Shown here: positions 41,275 through 51,777 of the stretch, one piece after another
Numbering within the stretch: position 1 is the stretch's first letter
Layout of the letters: every line of letters begins with the position of its first letter
Assembly (NCBI GenBank): GCA_023392635.1
Contig: JAEVYS010000023.1
Span: 9,144 to 73,143 of the forward strand
Direction: 5' to 3'
Length of the DNA: 64,000 nucleotides
From: Actinomycetes bacterium
Lineage (GTDB): Bacteria > Actinomycetota > Actinomycetes > Propionibacteriales > Propionibacteriaceae
The notes under the pieces: model-generated
The model's input: only the letters and a program-made list of their open reading frames with translations
What the model was told of the DNA's origin: nothing
Database searches by the model: none
Program-made: the position numbers and the translations under genes

Positions 41275-42630
41275 GTGATCCAACCCCAGGTGTTCAAGGC
41301 CAACGACATCCGCGGACTGGTGGGCGGGGACGCTCCCGAGTGGGACCTGGACGGCGCCCGGGCCATCGGAGCCGCGTTCGCTGCCGCGTTCGAGCTGGAG
41401 GGCCGCGAGTTCGTGATGGGCCGCGACATGCGCGCGGGCGGACGCGAACTGAGCCTCGCGTTCGCCGAGGGAGCGCGTGGCCGGGGCGCGAGCGTCGTGG
41501 ACGTCGGGCTGGCCAGCACGGACGGCCTCTGGTTCGCCTCCGGCCACACCCACCTTCCGGGCGTCCAGTTCACCGCGTCCCACAATCCGGCCGCCTACAA
41601 CGGCGTGAAGTTCTGCCTGCCGGACGCCGCGCCGATCACGCCGGAGCTCATGGCACGCATTCGCGAACTGTCCTACGTTGAACTACCACCGGCCGCTGTG
41701 ACGGGTGGGTACCGCGAACTCGACGTCCTCGCCGCCTACGCCGCCCACCTGCATTCGCTCGTGGACCTGCGCGGGATGCGGCGGCTCACCGTGGTCGTCG
41801 ACGCGGGCAACGGCATGGCGGGGTTCACGACTCCGGCCGTGCTCGGTCCGCTCGACGTCGAGGTCATCGGCCTGTTCATGGACCTCGACGGGAATTTCCC
41901 GAACCACCCGCCGAACCCCCTGGAGCCGGCGAACCTGGTGGACGCGCAGCGGGCGGTACGCGCGCACGGCGCCGACCTCGGGCTCGTCTTCGACGGCGAC
42001 GCCGACCGCTGCTTCATCATCGACGAGCGCGGGGAGGTGGTCAGCCCGTCGGTGGTCACCGCGCTGATCGCCCGCGAAGAACTGGCCCGCGAGCCCGGCG
42101 GCACGATCGTGGTGAACTCGATCACCTCTCGCTCCGTCGCCGAGGTCGTCGCGGCTGCCGGCGGCGTCGTGGCCACGAGTGCCGTCGGCCACACGAAGAT
42201 GAAGGCGCTGATGGCGTCGCACCATGCGGTGTTCGGGGGTGAGCACTCCGCGCACTACTACTTCCGCGACTTCTGGGGCGCCGACACCGGCATGCTGGCC
42301 GGCCTCCACGTCCTGGCACTGGTGGGGCGCTCCGGCCGCCGCATGTCCGAACTCGCGGCCGACCTGCCGCACTACGCCGCGTCCGGGGAGATCAACAGCA
42401 CCGTCGCGGACCCCGGAGCGGTGATGGCCGAGGTCGCCCGGGCTTTCGAGGGACGTGGCACGCTGAGCTGGGTGGACGGACTGCTCGTGACCAGCATTGA
42501 CTGGTGGGTGAGCGTCCGCGAGTCGAACACCGAGCCGCTGCTGCGGCTCAACGTCGAGGCCAGGGACGAGGCGTTGGTCGCGGCGCTGCGCGACGAGGCG
42601 CTGGCCATCATACGAAAGGACCGTTCATGA
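41275..42630 (+). CDS. manB: Phosphomannomutase/phosphoglucomutase
   Basis: This 451-residue enzyme interconverts mannose-6-phosphate and mannose-1-phosphate (and the glucose pair). It shows the phosphoserine loop FTASHNPAAYNG, the metal loop DGDADRC and the sugar-binding GGEHSAHYYFRD, with ESNTEPLLRLN in the C-terminal domain. Its product feeds the guanylyltransferase encoded upstream at 33671. The last 4 nt overlap the Trm112-like gene start. Confidence 0.95.
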   Translation: MIQPQVFKANDIRGLVGGDAPEWDLDGARAIGAAFAAAFELEGREFVMGRDMRAGGRELSLAFAEGARGRGASVVDVGLASTDGLWFASGHTHLPGVQFTASHNPAAYNGVKFCLPDAAPITPELMARIRELSYVELPPAAVTGGYRELDVLAAYAAHLHSLVDLRGMRRLTVVVDAGNGMAGFTTPAVLGPLDVEVIGLFMDLDGNFPNHPPNPLEPANLVDAQRAVRAHGADLGLVFDGDADRCFIIDERGEVVSPSVVTALIAREELAREPGGTIVVNSITSRSVAEVVAAAGGVVATSAVGHTKMKALMASHHAVFGGEHSAHYYFRDFWGADTGMLAGLHVLALVGRSGRRMSELAADLPHYAASGEINSTVADPGAVMAEVARAFEGRGTLSWVDGLLVTSIDWWVSVRESNTEPLLRLNVEARDEALVAALRDEALAIIRKDRS

Positions 42631-42815
42631 GCGATCTGCCCGCCGACGTGCTGGACCTGCTGGTCTGCCCGTCCTGCCACACCAAGCTCGCCTGGGACTA
42701 CGAGGCGTCCGAGCTGGTGTGCACCGGCAGCGGGTGCGGGCTCGCCTACCCGGTCAGGGACGGCATCCCGATCCTGCTCGTCGACGAGGCCCGGCGTCCG
42801 GGCAACCCCGGCTGA
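42627..42815 (+). CDS. Trm112 family zinc-binding protein
   Basis: This 62-residue protein has the Trm112 fold: LLVCPSCHTKL, then ELVCTGSGCGLAYPV, giving four cysteines for one zinc, and ends with DGIPILLVDEAR. In other organisms Trm112 activates methyltransferases, and in bacteria its partners are not known. It starts within the manB stop codon (4-nt overlap), so it is co-translated. Confidence 0.9.
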   Translation: MSDLPADVLDLLVCPSCHTKLAWDYEASELVCTGSGCGLAYPVRDGIPILLVDEARRPGNPG

Positions 42816-42822
42816 GGCCCCG

Positions 42823-43848
42823 ATGTACGAGTTCGACGACGCGCGCCTGGAGGACCCGGAGTCGCTGCGCGCGGCCGACTACCTGTTGCGGCCGCTCGCC
42901 GAGGCTGGTGCCCGGGTGCGGCGCGAGGCCGACTCCGCCGAGGTGCCGCTGAGCCGTCTCGACTCCGATGACCGTCCCCGCGCGATGATCACCTTCGGGC
43001 CAGAGGCGCGCCTGCTCCGCGCGGTCCTGGAACCGACCTGCCCCGTTCCGCTGGTCGCGTGGCCCCGCCTCGGCCTGCCCGGCTGGGTCGGACCGCTGGA
43101 CATCGTGGTCGTGATGGGCGGCGCCGACAGGGTGAGCCTCGCTGCTGCCTTCGAGGCCGTCCGCCGTGGCTGCCGGCTTCTGGTCGCCGGTCCGGCCGAC
43201 TCGACGCTGGCCCGGCAGTCGGCCTCGCCGTCGACCACCCTCCTGCCGACCTCGACCGGGGATCCGCTGGCGGCGGCCATCGTGGCCCTGGTCGCCCTGC
43301 ACCGGCTCGGTCTCGGCCCGCTGGTCAACCCCGAGGCCGTCGCCGACGCGATGGACCAGGTGGCGACCGACTCCTCGCTCGGCCTCGATGCGACCCAGAA
43401 CCCCGCGAAGGCGGTTGCCCTGGAACTCGCCGACGCCAAGCCCATGGTGTGGGGCGGATCCATCCTCGCGGCCCGCGCCAGCCGGCGGATCGCCGAGGCA
43501 CTGCGCTCGGCGAGCGGGCGAATGGTCCTGTCCGCCGACGGCGGCGCACTCCTGCCGCTGCTGTCGGAAGTCCCGCCGCGCGACCCGTTCGCCGACCCGT
43601 TCGAGGAGACCGCGGCGGAGGCGCGTCCCGGGCTGGTGCTGGTCGACGACGGCATGGACGACGAGCAGGCCGCGGAGGACCGCGTCCGGCTGCGGCAGGC
43701 CGCCCTCGCGCAGGACGTCATCGTGTCGAACCTCGCCCACCTGTCGGGGACGGCGCTGGAACGCTACGTGACCGTGCTCCAGCAGGGATTGTTCGCCGCC
43801 GCCTACCTCCAGATCGGGCTGGGCCGGGCCGGCAGGATGTCCGAATGA
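42823..43848 (+). CDS. SIS-domain protein (phosphosugar isomerase-like)
   Basis: This 341-residue protein has a sugar-isomerase fold. The first half has VVVMGGADRVSLAAAFEAVRRGCRLLVAGPADSTLA, the second has a beta-alpha core with PMVWGGSILAARASRRIAEALRS. It is the TobH/phosphoglucose isomerase-like family found beside manB and may interconvert mannose-6-phosphate and fructose-6-phosphate. It lies 7 bp downstream of the Trm112 gene and overlaps the CDF gene by 4 nt. It matches mycobacterial Rv3256c. Confidence 0.82.
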   Translation: MYEFDDARLEDPESLRAADYLLRPLAEAGARVRREADSAEVPLSRLDSDDRPRAMITFGPEARLLRAVLEPTCPVPLVAWPRLGLPGWVGPLDIVVVMGGADRVSLAAAFEAVRRGCRLLVAGPADSTLARQSASPSTTLLPTSTGDPLAAAIVALVALHRLGLGPLVNPEAVADAMDQVATDSSLGLDATQNPAKAVALELADAKPMVWGGSILAARASRRIAEALRSASGRMVLSADGGALLPLLSEVPPRDPFADPFEETAAEARPGLVLVDDGMDDEQAAEDRVRLRQAALAQDVIVSNLAHLSGTALERYVTVLQQGLFAAAYLQIGLGRAGRMSE

Positions 43849-44798
43849 GCACGCACGGCGGCAACCGGGCGATCATCGCCGCGCTGTCAGCGAACGCCTT
43901 CATCGCGGCGACCAAGTTCACCGCGTGGGCGTTGACCGGCGCGGCCTCGATGCTGGCCGAGGGCGTCCACTCGGTGGCCGACACCAGCAACCAGATCCTG
44001 CTGCTGCGCGGCGGCCAGGTCGCGAAGCGGGAGGCGACCGACTCGCACCCCTTCGGCTACGGCCGAGCGCCCTTCATCAGCGCGTTCCTGGTCTCGGTGA
44101 TCCTGTTCAGCCTCGGCGGCCTCTTCGCGCTCTACGAGGCGTTCCACAAGTACGAGGAGGTCGCGGCCGGCCACCCCAACGAGCTGCTGGAGAGCCAGTG
44201 GTGGTGGGTACCGATCGCCGTGCTGGTGTTCGCGATCGTCGCCGAGGGGCTGAGCTTCCGGACGGCCGTCCGCGAGTCGCTGCCGCTGAAGGGCGGCCTG
44301 TCGTGGCCGCAGTTCATCCGGGCCGCCAAGTCGCCCGACCTCCCGGTGATCCTGCTGGAGGACTTCGCCGCCCTCCTCGGCCTGGTCTTCGCCCTGATGG
44401 GCGTGGGGATGACGCTCGTGACCCACAACGGGCTGTGGGACGTGGCCGGCACCGGCCTGATCGGCGTCCTGCTGATCCTGGTCGCGCTGACGCTCGCGAT
44501 GGAGACCCGCAGCCTGCTGCTCGGCGAATCGGCGACTCCCCAGGCGGTGACGGCGATCACCCGCGCGCTGGCCGGAGCGGACGGCGTTCAGCGGGTCATC
44601 CACCTGAAGACGCTCCACCTGGGGCCGTCCGAGGTGCTGGTCGCGGCGAAGATCGCAGTGGAACCCACCGAGTCGGCCGTCCGTGTGGCCCAGGTGATCG
44701 ACAACGCCGAGGCCGCGATCCGCGCGGCCAACCCCGAGGTGACCGCGCTCTACCTCGAGCCAGACATCGACCGGGGGATCACTCCACCGCAGACCTGA
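43845..44798 (+). CDS. Cation diffusion facilitator transporter
   Basis: This 317-residue CDF protein has six predicted membrane helices. Metal-site residues are visible as HSVAD in helix 2 and ExxxD (LEDFAALLG) in helix 5, where most CDFs have HxxxD, so metal selectivity may differ from the zinc type. A ferredoxin-like cytosolic C-terminus follows. It exports a divalent cation in exchange for protons. It is translationally coupled to the SIS gene. Its last 20 bp overlap the convergent P-loop gene. Confidence 0.88.
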   Translation: MSTHGGNRAIIAALSANAFIAATKFTAWALTGAASMLAEGVHSVADTSNQILLLRGGQVAKREATDSHPFGYGRAPFISAFLVSVILFSLGGLFALYEAFHKYEEVAAGHPNELLESQWWWVPIAVLVFAIVAEGLSFRTAVRESLPLKGGLSWPQFIRAAKSPDLPVILLEDFAALLGLVFALMGVGMTLVTHNGLWDVAGTGLIGVLLILVALTLAMETRSLLLGESATPQAVTAITRALAGADGVQRVIHLKTLHLGPSEVLVAAKIAVEPTESAVRVAQVIDNAEAAIRAANPEVTALYLEPDIDRGITPPQT

Positions 44799-45321
44799 GC
44801 GCCGACAGGGTCGCCTCGACGTCGCCGGGGATCGTCTCGACGTAGCGCGTCTCCGGGAACTCGGTGAGCATGGCGAGCATGTCGGCGTAGTGCTCCTGGA
44901 TCGACTGCGCCCCCGGCGCCCGCTGCAGGAACACGGCGTCACGGTGGATCGGGTCGTCGGAGCCGGCCCTCGCCTCGAACCTCGACGCCGCCTCGTCCGG
45001 GCTGCTGACCAGTGCCGCCAGGACGAACCGGCCACCGGTCCGCGCGGCGAGGTCCCGGAACTGCCGGACGAGTTCGGGCCGGCGCACGAACTGCGGCACG
45101 AACACGTCCCCACCGAGCAGCAGCTGTGTCCGCGCGAGTTCGAGCCCGAGCGCGCGGGCCCGGACACCGGCCGCAGCGGGATCGGAGCGCCAGCCGCCGA
45201 GGGCGGCGCGCAACACGTCCAGGTCGAGCAGCAGCGACAAGGGGCGCTCCGCGACGAGGCGAGCGGCAAGGGTGGACTTCCCGCTGGCTGCGACGCCGGT
45301 GAGCAACAGGAGCAGGGGCAC
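44779..45321 (-). CDS. P-loop kinase-like ATPase
   Basis: This 180-residue protein starts with a Walker A loop GVAASGKST near its N-terminus, then LLLDLDVLRAALGG and a C-terminal helix. It resembles small-molecule/nucleotide kinases such as zeta-toxin or gluconate-kinase-like proteins; the substrate is unknown. GTG 45321 lies 6 nt after TACGGT, so it is preferred to the further upstream GTG at 45354. It converges with the CDF gene. Confidence 0.7.
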   Translation of the reverse strand: MPLLLLLTGVAASGKSTLAARLVAERPLSLLLDLDVLRAALGGWRSDPAAAGVRARALGLELARTQLLLGGDVFVPQFVRRPELVRQFRDLAARTGGRFVLAALVSSPDEAASRFEARAGSDDPIHRDAVFLQRAPGAQSIQEHYADMLAMLTEFPETRYVETIPGDVEATLSALRSAVE

Positions 45322-45407
45322 CCGCTCACCGTACCCGTGACGCAATCCGGCCACTCGACCGCCGGAACGGGACGCCCGTGACGCCCGGGACGGGTTGAGG
45401 GGCCGAA

Positions 45408-45435
45408 TTGCGACGCTGGGCGGGCCGGATAGGGT
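45408..45435 (+). promoter_or_regulatory. Promoter of ahcY
   Basis: TTGCGA (45408-45413) and TAGGGT (45430-45435) are separated by 16 bp. TAGGGT lies 8 nt before GTG 45444, indicating a leaderless transcript and excluding a start inside the promoter. Confidence 0.6.
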
Positions 45436-45443
45436 TGCTCCTC

Positions 45444-46859
<1,416 letters not shown>

Positions 46860-46881
46860 CCAGAGCGCCCCGGACCACGTT

Positions 46882-46943
46882 GGGGACGGTTCCGAGATTC
46901 GGAGCCGTCCCCGACTGGTTCCACGATTCTCGGAACCGTCCCC
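46882..46943. repeat. REP-like palindrome after ahcY
   Basis: GGGGACGGTTCCGA-GAT-TCGGAGCCGTCCCC (46882-46912) is a 14-bp inverted repeat with one mismatch. A second copy of GGAACCGTCCCC follows at 46932-46943. It sits between ahcY and the convergent sixA gene, so it may also terminate transcription. Confidence 0.8.
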
Positions 46944-46949
46944 GTTGCG

Positions 46950-47447
46950 TCAGCCCCGGGGCACCTCGAAGCGCTTCAGGGTCGCCTTTCCGGCGGCCAG
47001 GGTCTTCCACGCTCCGCGGTAGGTGAGGACGGCAAGGCCGGCGGTCGGGTACTTCGCGTGCACCCGGTCGACCAGTGCCGACGGCTTCGCCAGCGAGGTC
47101 ACCAGGTCGCCCAGGGTGGGTTGGTGACCGATCAGGAGGGCGGTATGGATGCTCTCGTCGAGCTCGTGCAGCTCGTTCAGCAGTTCCCCGGGCCAGGCGT
47201 GGTAGATCAGTTCGGAGACGCGGACGTCCGCGCACGTGGCACCGCCGTCGACGGCTCCCGCCCACGTCTGCTGCACCCGGGTCGCGGTCGAGGCCAGCAC
47301 CACGTCCAGGTCGTAGGTGCCCAGGATCCGCCCCGCGGCGACCGCGTCCTTCTCGCCCCGCTCCGACAGCGGCCGGCGCAGGTCGGCCTCCTCGGTGTGC
47401 CAGGACGACTTGGCGTGGCGCAACACGATCAGCGTCTTCGATGCCAT
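46950..47447 (-). CDS. sixA: SixA-type phosphohistidine phosphatase
   Basis: This 165-residue histidine phosphatase opens with LIVLRHAKSSW, the RHG-type catalytic motif of SixA, and keeps a later LLIGHQPTLGD with the second catalytic histidine. SixA dephosphorylates histidines in signalling proteins. The start is 6 nt after TAGGAT (47454-47459), so the transcript is probably leaderless. It converges with ahcY across the REP-like element. Confidence 0.9.
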   Translation of the reverse strand: MASKTLIVLRHAKSSWHTEEADLRRPLSERGEKDAVAAGRILGTYDLDVVLASTATRVQQTWAGAVDGGATCADVRVSELIYHAWPGELLNELHELDESIHTALLIGHQPTLGDLVTSLAKPSALVDRVHAKYPTAGLAVLTYRGAWKTLAAGKATLKRFEVPRG

Positions 47448-47546
47448 GGCCTCATCCTAGGGTGCGGCCGCCGAGCCGGGTCACCACCCAATACGCTTCC
47501 GTGAGGGGACGGTGAGCGTCCCCGCAGGTGTCGGAAGGGTCATCAC

Positions 47547-49274
47547 ATGCACCAGCGCGACTTCAGCCTCGACACGACCTCGCGCGACTCGGTGCTGCGG
47601 GTCAGTGCACGCGGGCGGCTGATCCTGGTGCACCCCATGGCGAACCGTGGCACAGCGTTCACCCACGAGGAGCGGGAGCAACTCGGGCTGTCCGGCCTGC
47701 TGCCGAGCCGGGTGACCACCATCGAGGAGCAGATGCGCCGCTCCTACGCCCAGTACACCCGCTCTCCTTCACCCCTGGCGAAGTACATCCAGCTCGCGCA
47801 GCTGCGCGACCGCAACGAGGTGTTGTTCTACCGGCTGCTCAGCGAGCACCTGGAGGAGATGCTGCCGATCATCTACACCCCCACGATCGGTGAGGCGATC
47901 GAGCGGTTCAGCCACGAGTACACCGGCTCGCGAGCGGTCTTCCTCTCGATCGACCACCCCGAGCTGGTGGAGCAGTCGCTGCGTGACTTCGAGCTGGCTG
48001 CCGAGGACGTCGACCTGGTGGTGGCGACCGACTCCGAAGGCATCCTCGGCATCGGCGACCAGGGCATCGGCGGCATCCAGATCGCGATCGGCAAGCTCGG
48101 CGTGTACACGGCCGCGGCCGGCATCCACCCCCGCCGCGCCATCCCGGTGGTGCTGGACGTGGGCACAGACAACCTCGGCCTGCTCAACAGCGACGTGTAC
48201 CTGGGCGAACGTCACGCGCGGGTGCGCGGCGCCCGCTACGACGAGTTCATCGAGTCGTTCGTCCAGGCGGTGACCAAGCTCTTCCCGAACGCCATGCTGC
48301 ACTGGGAGGACTTCGGCGCCGGCAACGCCCACCGCATCCTGGACCGCTATCGCGACCGGATCTGCACCTTCAACGACGACATCCAGGGGACCGCAGCAGT
48401 GGTGCTCGCCGCGGTGCTGGCCGCCGTCCGGCTGACCGGGGTGCCACTGCCCAGGCACCGGGTCGTCGTCTACGGCGCCGGCACGGCGGGCGTCGGGGTG
48501 GCCGACCTGATCCGTGAGGCGATGGCGCGCTCCGGGCTGCCGGAGGCAGACACCTACGCGCGGTTCTACACCTTCAACAGCCGGGGCCTGATCGTCGAGG
48601 ACAGCGCGGGGATGCGCGACTTCCAGCAGCCCTACGCCCGCCCGCGAGCGGAGGTGGACGGCTGGACCGTGGCCGATCCCGACCGGATCACCCTCGCCGA
48701 GGTGGTGCGCGAGGTGCAGCCGACGATCCTGATCGGGACCTCGGCGCGGCACGGGGCGTTCACCGAGGACGTGGTGCGCGACATGGCCGCCCACTGCGAC
48801 CGGCCCATCATCATGCCGCTGTCGAACCCGACCAGCCGCTGCGAGGCACACCCGGCCGACCTGCTCTCCTGGACGGAGGGGAGGGCGCTCATCGCGACCG
48901 GCAGCCCCTTCGGCACGCTGAGGTTCGGCGAGGTCTACCACACGATCGCACAGGCCAACAACGCCCTGATCTTCCCCGGCCTGGGCCTGGGGGTCTCGGT
49001 CGTGCGGGCCGAACGCGTGACGCCAGAGATGATCTACGCCGCCGCCGACGCCCTGGCCGGGCTCATGAACGAGTACCGCCCGGGGGCGTCCCTGCTGCCG
49101 TCCATGAGCGACCTCCGCCTGGTCGCGGCAACCGTCGCGAAGGCCGTCGCGGAGACCGCGGAGGCGCAGGGCATCGCGCGGCGCCCGATGACGAACCCGA
49201 TCAACGACATCTACCAGCGGATGTGGAAGCCGGAGTACCCCCGGCTCGAGATCCTGCCCGAGCGCGACGAGTAG
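47547..49274 (+). CDS. NAD-dependent malic enzyme
   Basis: This 575-residue large-form malic enzyme decarboxylates malate to pyruvate. Features are IYTPTIGEAIERFSHEYTG, the tyrosine/lysine region, LFPNAMLHWEDFGAGNAHRIL, FNDDIQGTAAVVLAAV with metal ligands, and NAD-binding VYGAGTAGVGVADLI. The ribosome binding site is a weak GGAAGG about 12 nt upstream. The cofactor preference (NAD over NADP) is judged from size and family only. The gene stands alone. Confidence 0.94.
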   Translation: MHQRDFSLDTTSRDSVLRVSARGRLILVHPMANRGTAFTHEEREQLGLSGLLPSRVTTIEEQMRRSYAQYTRSPSPLAKYIQLAQLRDRNEVLFYRLLSEHLEEMLPIIYTPTIGEAIERFSHEYTGSRAVFLSIDHPELVEQSLRDFELAAEDVDLVVATDSEGILGIGDQGIGGIQIAIGKLGVYTAAAGIHPRRAIPVVLDVGTDNLGLLNSDVYLGERHARVRGARYDEFIESFVQAVTKLFPNAMLHWEDFGAGNAHRILDRYRDRICTFNDDIQGTAAVVLAAVLAAVRLTGVPLPRHRVVVYGAGTAGVGVADLIREAMARSGLPEADTYARFYTFNSRGLIVEDSAGMRDFQQPYARPRAEVDGWTVADPDRITLAEVVREVQPTILIGTSARHGAFTEDVVRDMAAHCDRPIIMPLSNPTSRCEAHPADLLSWTEGRALIATGSPFGTLRFGEVYHTIAQANNALIFPGLGLGVSVVRAERVTPEMIYAAADALAGLMNEYRPGASLLPSMSDLRLVAATVAKAVAETAEAQGIARRPMTNPINDIYQRMWKPEYPRLEILPERDE

Positions 49275-49292
49275 CCGGACCGGGAGTCGGCG

Positions 49293-49559
49293 CTACTCCT
49301 CGCCCTCGCCGGGACGCAACGACTCCCAGATCTCCTTGCACTCCGGGCAGACGGGATAGCGGTCGGGGTTGCGGGAGGGCACCCACACCTTGCCGCACAG
49401 CGCGATCACGGGCGTGCCCATGACCATCGCCTCGGTGAGCTTGGCCTTCGGGACGAAGTGCGAGAAGCGCTCGTGGTCGCCCTCCTCGGGACGGAGGTCG
49501 GGGCGGGTCTCGGTGCGCTCCTTGACGATCGTCGTCACCTGCGGGTTCTCGGTGGTCAT
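49293..49559 (-). CDS. DUF3039 family protein
   Basis: This 88-residue protein is highly charged and carries the conserved LCGKVWVPSRNPDRYPVCPECKEIW segment with four cysteines (CG, CPEC) that could bind zinc. The function is unknown. It follows a short frame whose stop overlaps its start. It converges with the malic enzyme gene. Confidence 0.85.
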   Translation of the reverse strand: MTTENPQVTTIVKERTETRPDLRPEEGDHERFSHFVPKAKLTEAMVMGTPVIALCGKVWVPSRNPDRYPVCPECKEIWESLRPGEGEE

Positions 49560-49672
49560 CACGCCTCCTCGGCCGGCCCGGCTGCCGGATCAGGGTCCAC
49601 CGTACCCAGCGCCGTGCCGAACGGGTACTTCAGGGCCGCCGACGCCCGGGCGGGCGCCCGCATCGACGACAT
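49559..49672 (-). CDS. Possible small ORF upstream of DUF3039 gene
   Basis: This 37-residue frame (from ATG 49672) ends with its stop overlapping the DUF3039 start, and it carries a YPFGTALGTVD stretch. No ribosome binding site or family is seen, so it may be spurious, but the overlap with the next gene is typical of an operon. Confidence 0.25.
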   Translation of the reverse strand: MSSMRAPARASAALKYPFGTALGTVDPDPAAGPAEEA

Positions 49673-49733
49673 CAGGGTCGGGGGCTCGTGAGAGACTACG
49701 GGCCGAATCCCGGGGGGCAGAGGAGGAACGGCG

Positions 49734-51116
49734 ATGGGTGACGCGCACGACGCGGCCCCGGCACCCGGCCGGACCTCCCGGCGTGGGCTCACCGTCGGTC
49801 TGCTGCTCGGCGTGACCGCCATCGCGTTCGAGGCGATGGCCGTGCTCACGGCGATGCCGGCCGCGGCCGCGGACCTGGGTGACCTCGACCTCTACGCGTG
49901 GACGTTCACCGCCTTCATGCTGGCCTCCACCTTCGCCATCGTCGCCGCGGGCCAGTTCAGTGACCGCTACGGCCCGAAGGTGCCGCTCTCGGTGGGGTTC
50001 GGCGTCTTCGCGGTCGGCCTCGTGGTCTCGGCCCTGGCGCCCAGCATGCCGGTCCTGCTCGTCGGACGTTTCGTGCAGGGCCTGGGTGGCGGCACGGCGA
50101 ACCTCGCGGTGATGGTCCTGGTGGCGCGCGTGTTCGATGAGCGCGAGCGGGCGGTGCTGATGACGGGCTTCTCCGCCGCCTGGATGGTGCCGTCCTTCGC
50201 CGGGCCACCGGTGGCGGCGTGGCTGACCAAGGCGCTGTCATGGCACTGGGTGTTCTGGTCGGTGCTGCCGCTGATGGCGATCGCTGCCCTCCTGATGACT
50301 CGGCCGCTGCGTGAGTTGCACCTGCCTGCCCACGGGGACGTCGCCCGGGCGCCGGGGATGCTCGGTCGTGCGACCCTCGCCGCCGTCGGCGCCGCCGCGC
50401 TGCAACTGGCGGGGCAGCACCTCGACCTGTGGTCCCTGGCGTGGGCTGTCGCGGGGATCGCGCTGCTCTGGTGGGGACTGCCGCCGCTCCTGCCGCGCGG
50501 CTTCCGTCCGACCGGTGTCGGCCTGGACGCCCTGGTCATGGTGCGCGCGTTCACCGCGGGCGGCTTCGCCGGGGGTCAGGCGTTCCTTCCCCTCATGCTC
50601 GTCCGTTCGGAGGGCCTGCCGCTGGACTGGGCCGGATCGGTGCTGATCGTCGGCTCGGTCGGCTGGATGCTCGGTGCATGGCTCCAGTCGCGTCCGTGGC
50701 TGCGGCTGCGGCGCGACCAGATCATCATCGCCGGTGTCGCCAGCGTGACGCTGGGGCTCGCGCTCGCCGCGGCGTCCGGGTGGTTGCCGGGACGTCTCCT
50801 GGGCGCGGCGGTGGGAGGCTGGTTCTTCGCCGGCCTCGGCATGGGGCTGTCGTTGGCCAGCACCTCGCTGGCGGTGATGCAGCTTTCCGAGCCGGTCTCG
50901 ATCGGACGCAACACTTCCTCGCTCCAGGTGGGCGAATCCCTCGGCAACAGCATCGGTGCCGGCATCGCGGGCACCCTCTTCGTGCTCGGCCTCGCGTCTG
51001 CCAGCGGGGCGCTCGGCTTCGGCGGGGCGCTGACCGCGATGGTCGTTCTCGGTGCGATCGCGCTCGCCGCGTCCCTGAGGATCGGCGCCGTCGAGAACCA
51101 CTCGGTCTCGCTGTGA
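49734..51116 (+). CDS. MFS transporter
   Basis: This 460-residue membrane protein has 12 or so helices and the MFS motif A-like FSDRYGPKVPLSVGF between helices 2 and 3, plus motif C-like VPSFAGPPVAAWL. It resembles drug/proton antiporters in the DHA family. AGAGGAGGAACGG is a strong ribosome binding site. A MarR-family gene follows on the same strand, so it may regulate this exporter. The substrate is unknown. Confidence 0.88.
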   Translation: MGDAHDAAPAPGRTSRRGLTVGLLLGVTAIAFEAMAVLTAMPAAAADLGDLDLYAWTFTAFMLASTFAIVAAGQFSDRYGPKVPLSVGFGVFAVGLVVSALAPSMPVLLVGRFVQGLGGGTANLAVMVLVARVFDERERAVLMTGFSAAWMVPSFAGPPVAAWLTKALSWHWVFWSVLPLMAIAALLMTRPLRELHLPAHGDVARAPGMLGRATLAAVGAAALQLAGQHLDLWSLAWAVAGIALLWWGLPPLLPRGFRPTGVGLDALVMVRAFTAGGFAGGQAFLPLMLVRSEGLPLDWAGSVLIVGSVGWMLGAWLQSRPWLRLRRDQIIIAGVASVTLGLALAAASGWLPGRLLGAAVGGWFFAGLGMGLSLASTSLAVMQLSEPVSIGRNTSSLQVGESLGNSIGAGIAGTLFVLGLASASGALGFGGALTAMVVLGAIALAASLRIGAVENHSVSL

Positions 51117-51195
51117 GCCTGTCCCCCGGGGATCGCCGGAGGGCTCGAGCCTGTCGCCCGGTGGGTCTGGGAGGCGGCTCTCGCCCGCGATAAAG

Positions 51196-51209
51196 TCTCG
51201 ATGTCGAGA
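51196..51209. promoter_or_regulatory. Palindrome at the MarR gene promoter
   Basis: TCTCGA-TG-TCGAGA is a perfect inverted repeat ahead of the MarR start, a plausible autoregulatory operator. It contains the in-frame ATG at 51201, which argues that this ATG is not the translation start. Confidence 0.6.
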
Positions 51210-51227
51210 GATCGAGGAGGGTGCGCG

Positions 51228-51719
51228 GTGGCTGACGAGGTCGACCTGATCCTGGCGGCGTGGGCGCGTGAGTTGCCCGACCTCGACGTCACCCCGCTGG
51301 GCAGCCTGTCCCGGATCAGCCGGCTCGCCAAACACCTCGACCGCGCCCGTCGGGACGCGTTCGCCGCGCACGAGCTCGAGGTCTGGGAGTTCGACGTGCT
51401 GGCCGCGCTCCGGCGTCAGGGCCACCCCCACGAGCTGTCGCCGGGTGAGCTGATCCGCCAGACGCTGTCGACCTCGGGGACGATGACGAATCGTGTGAAC
51501 CGGCTGGAGGCCCGCGGTCTGGTGGTGCGGCAGCCGAACACCGACGACCGCCGGGGCGTGCTGGTGCGGCTCACCGACGAGGGCAGGGAGCGGGTGCAGG
51601 ACGCGCTCGGCGACCTGCTGGGCTACGAGCGCCGCGTGCTCGCCTCCATCGAACCGCACGAGCGGGACGTCCTGGCCGCCTTGTTGCGGCGTCTGCTGGC
51701 GCCGTTCGAGCGCCCGTGA
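51228..51719 (+). CDS. MarR-family transcriptional regulator
   Basis: This 163-residue regulator has the MarR winged HTH: LSPGELIRQTLSTSGTMTNRVNRLEARGLVVRQ with the wing NTDDRRGVLVRLTDEG, flanked by dimerisation helices. GTG 51228 has GAGGAGGG 6 nt before it; the in-frame ATG at 51201 falls inside a palindrome. It follows the MFS gene by 110 bp and may control it in trans. The inducing ligand is unknown. Confidence 0.92.
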   Translation: MADEVDLILAAWARELPDLDVTPLGSLSRISRLAKHLDRARRDAFAAHELEVWEFDVLAALRRQGHPHELSPGELIRQTLSTSGTMTNRVNRLEARGLVVRQPNTDDRRGVLVRLTDEGRERVQDALGDLLGYERRVLASIEPHERDVLAALLRRLLAPFERP

Positions 51720-51777
51720 TCCTCCCGCGGGCAGTATTGTGGGCCGACCCGTCGACCCGATGCTGAAGGCGTGCTGA

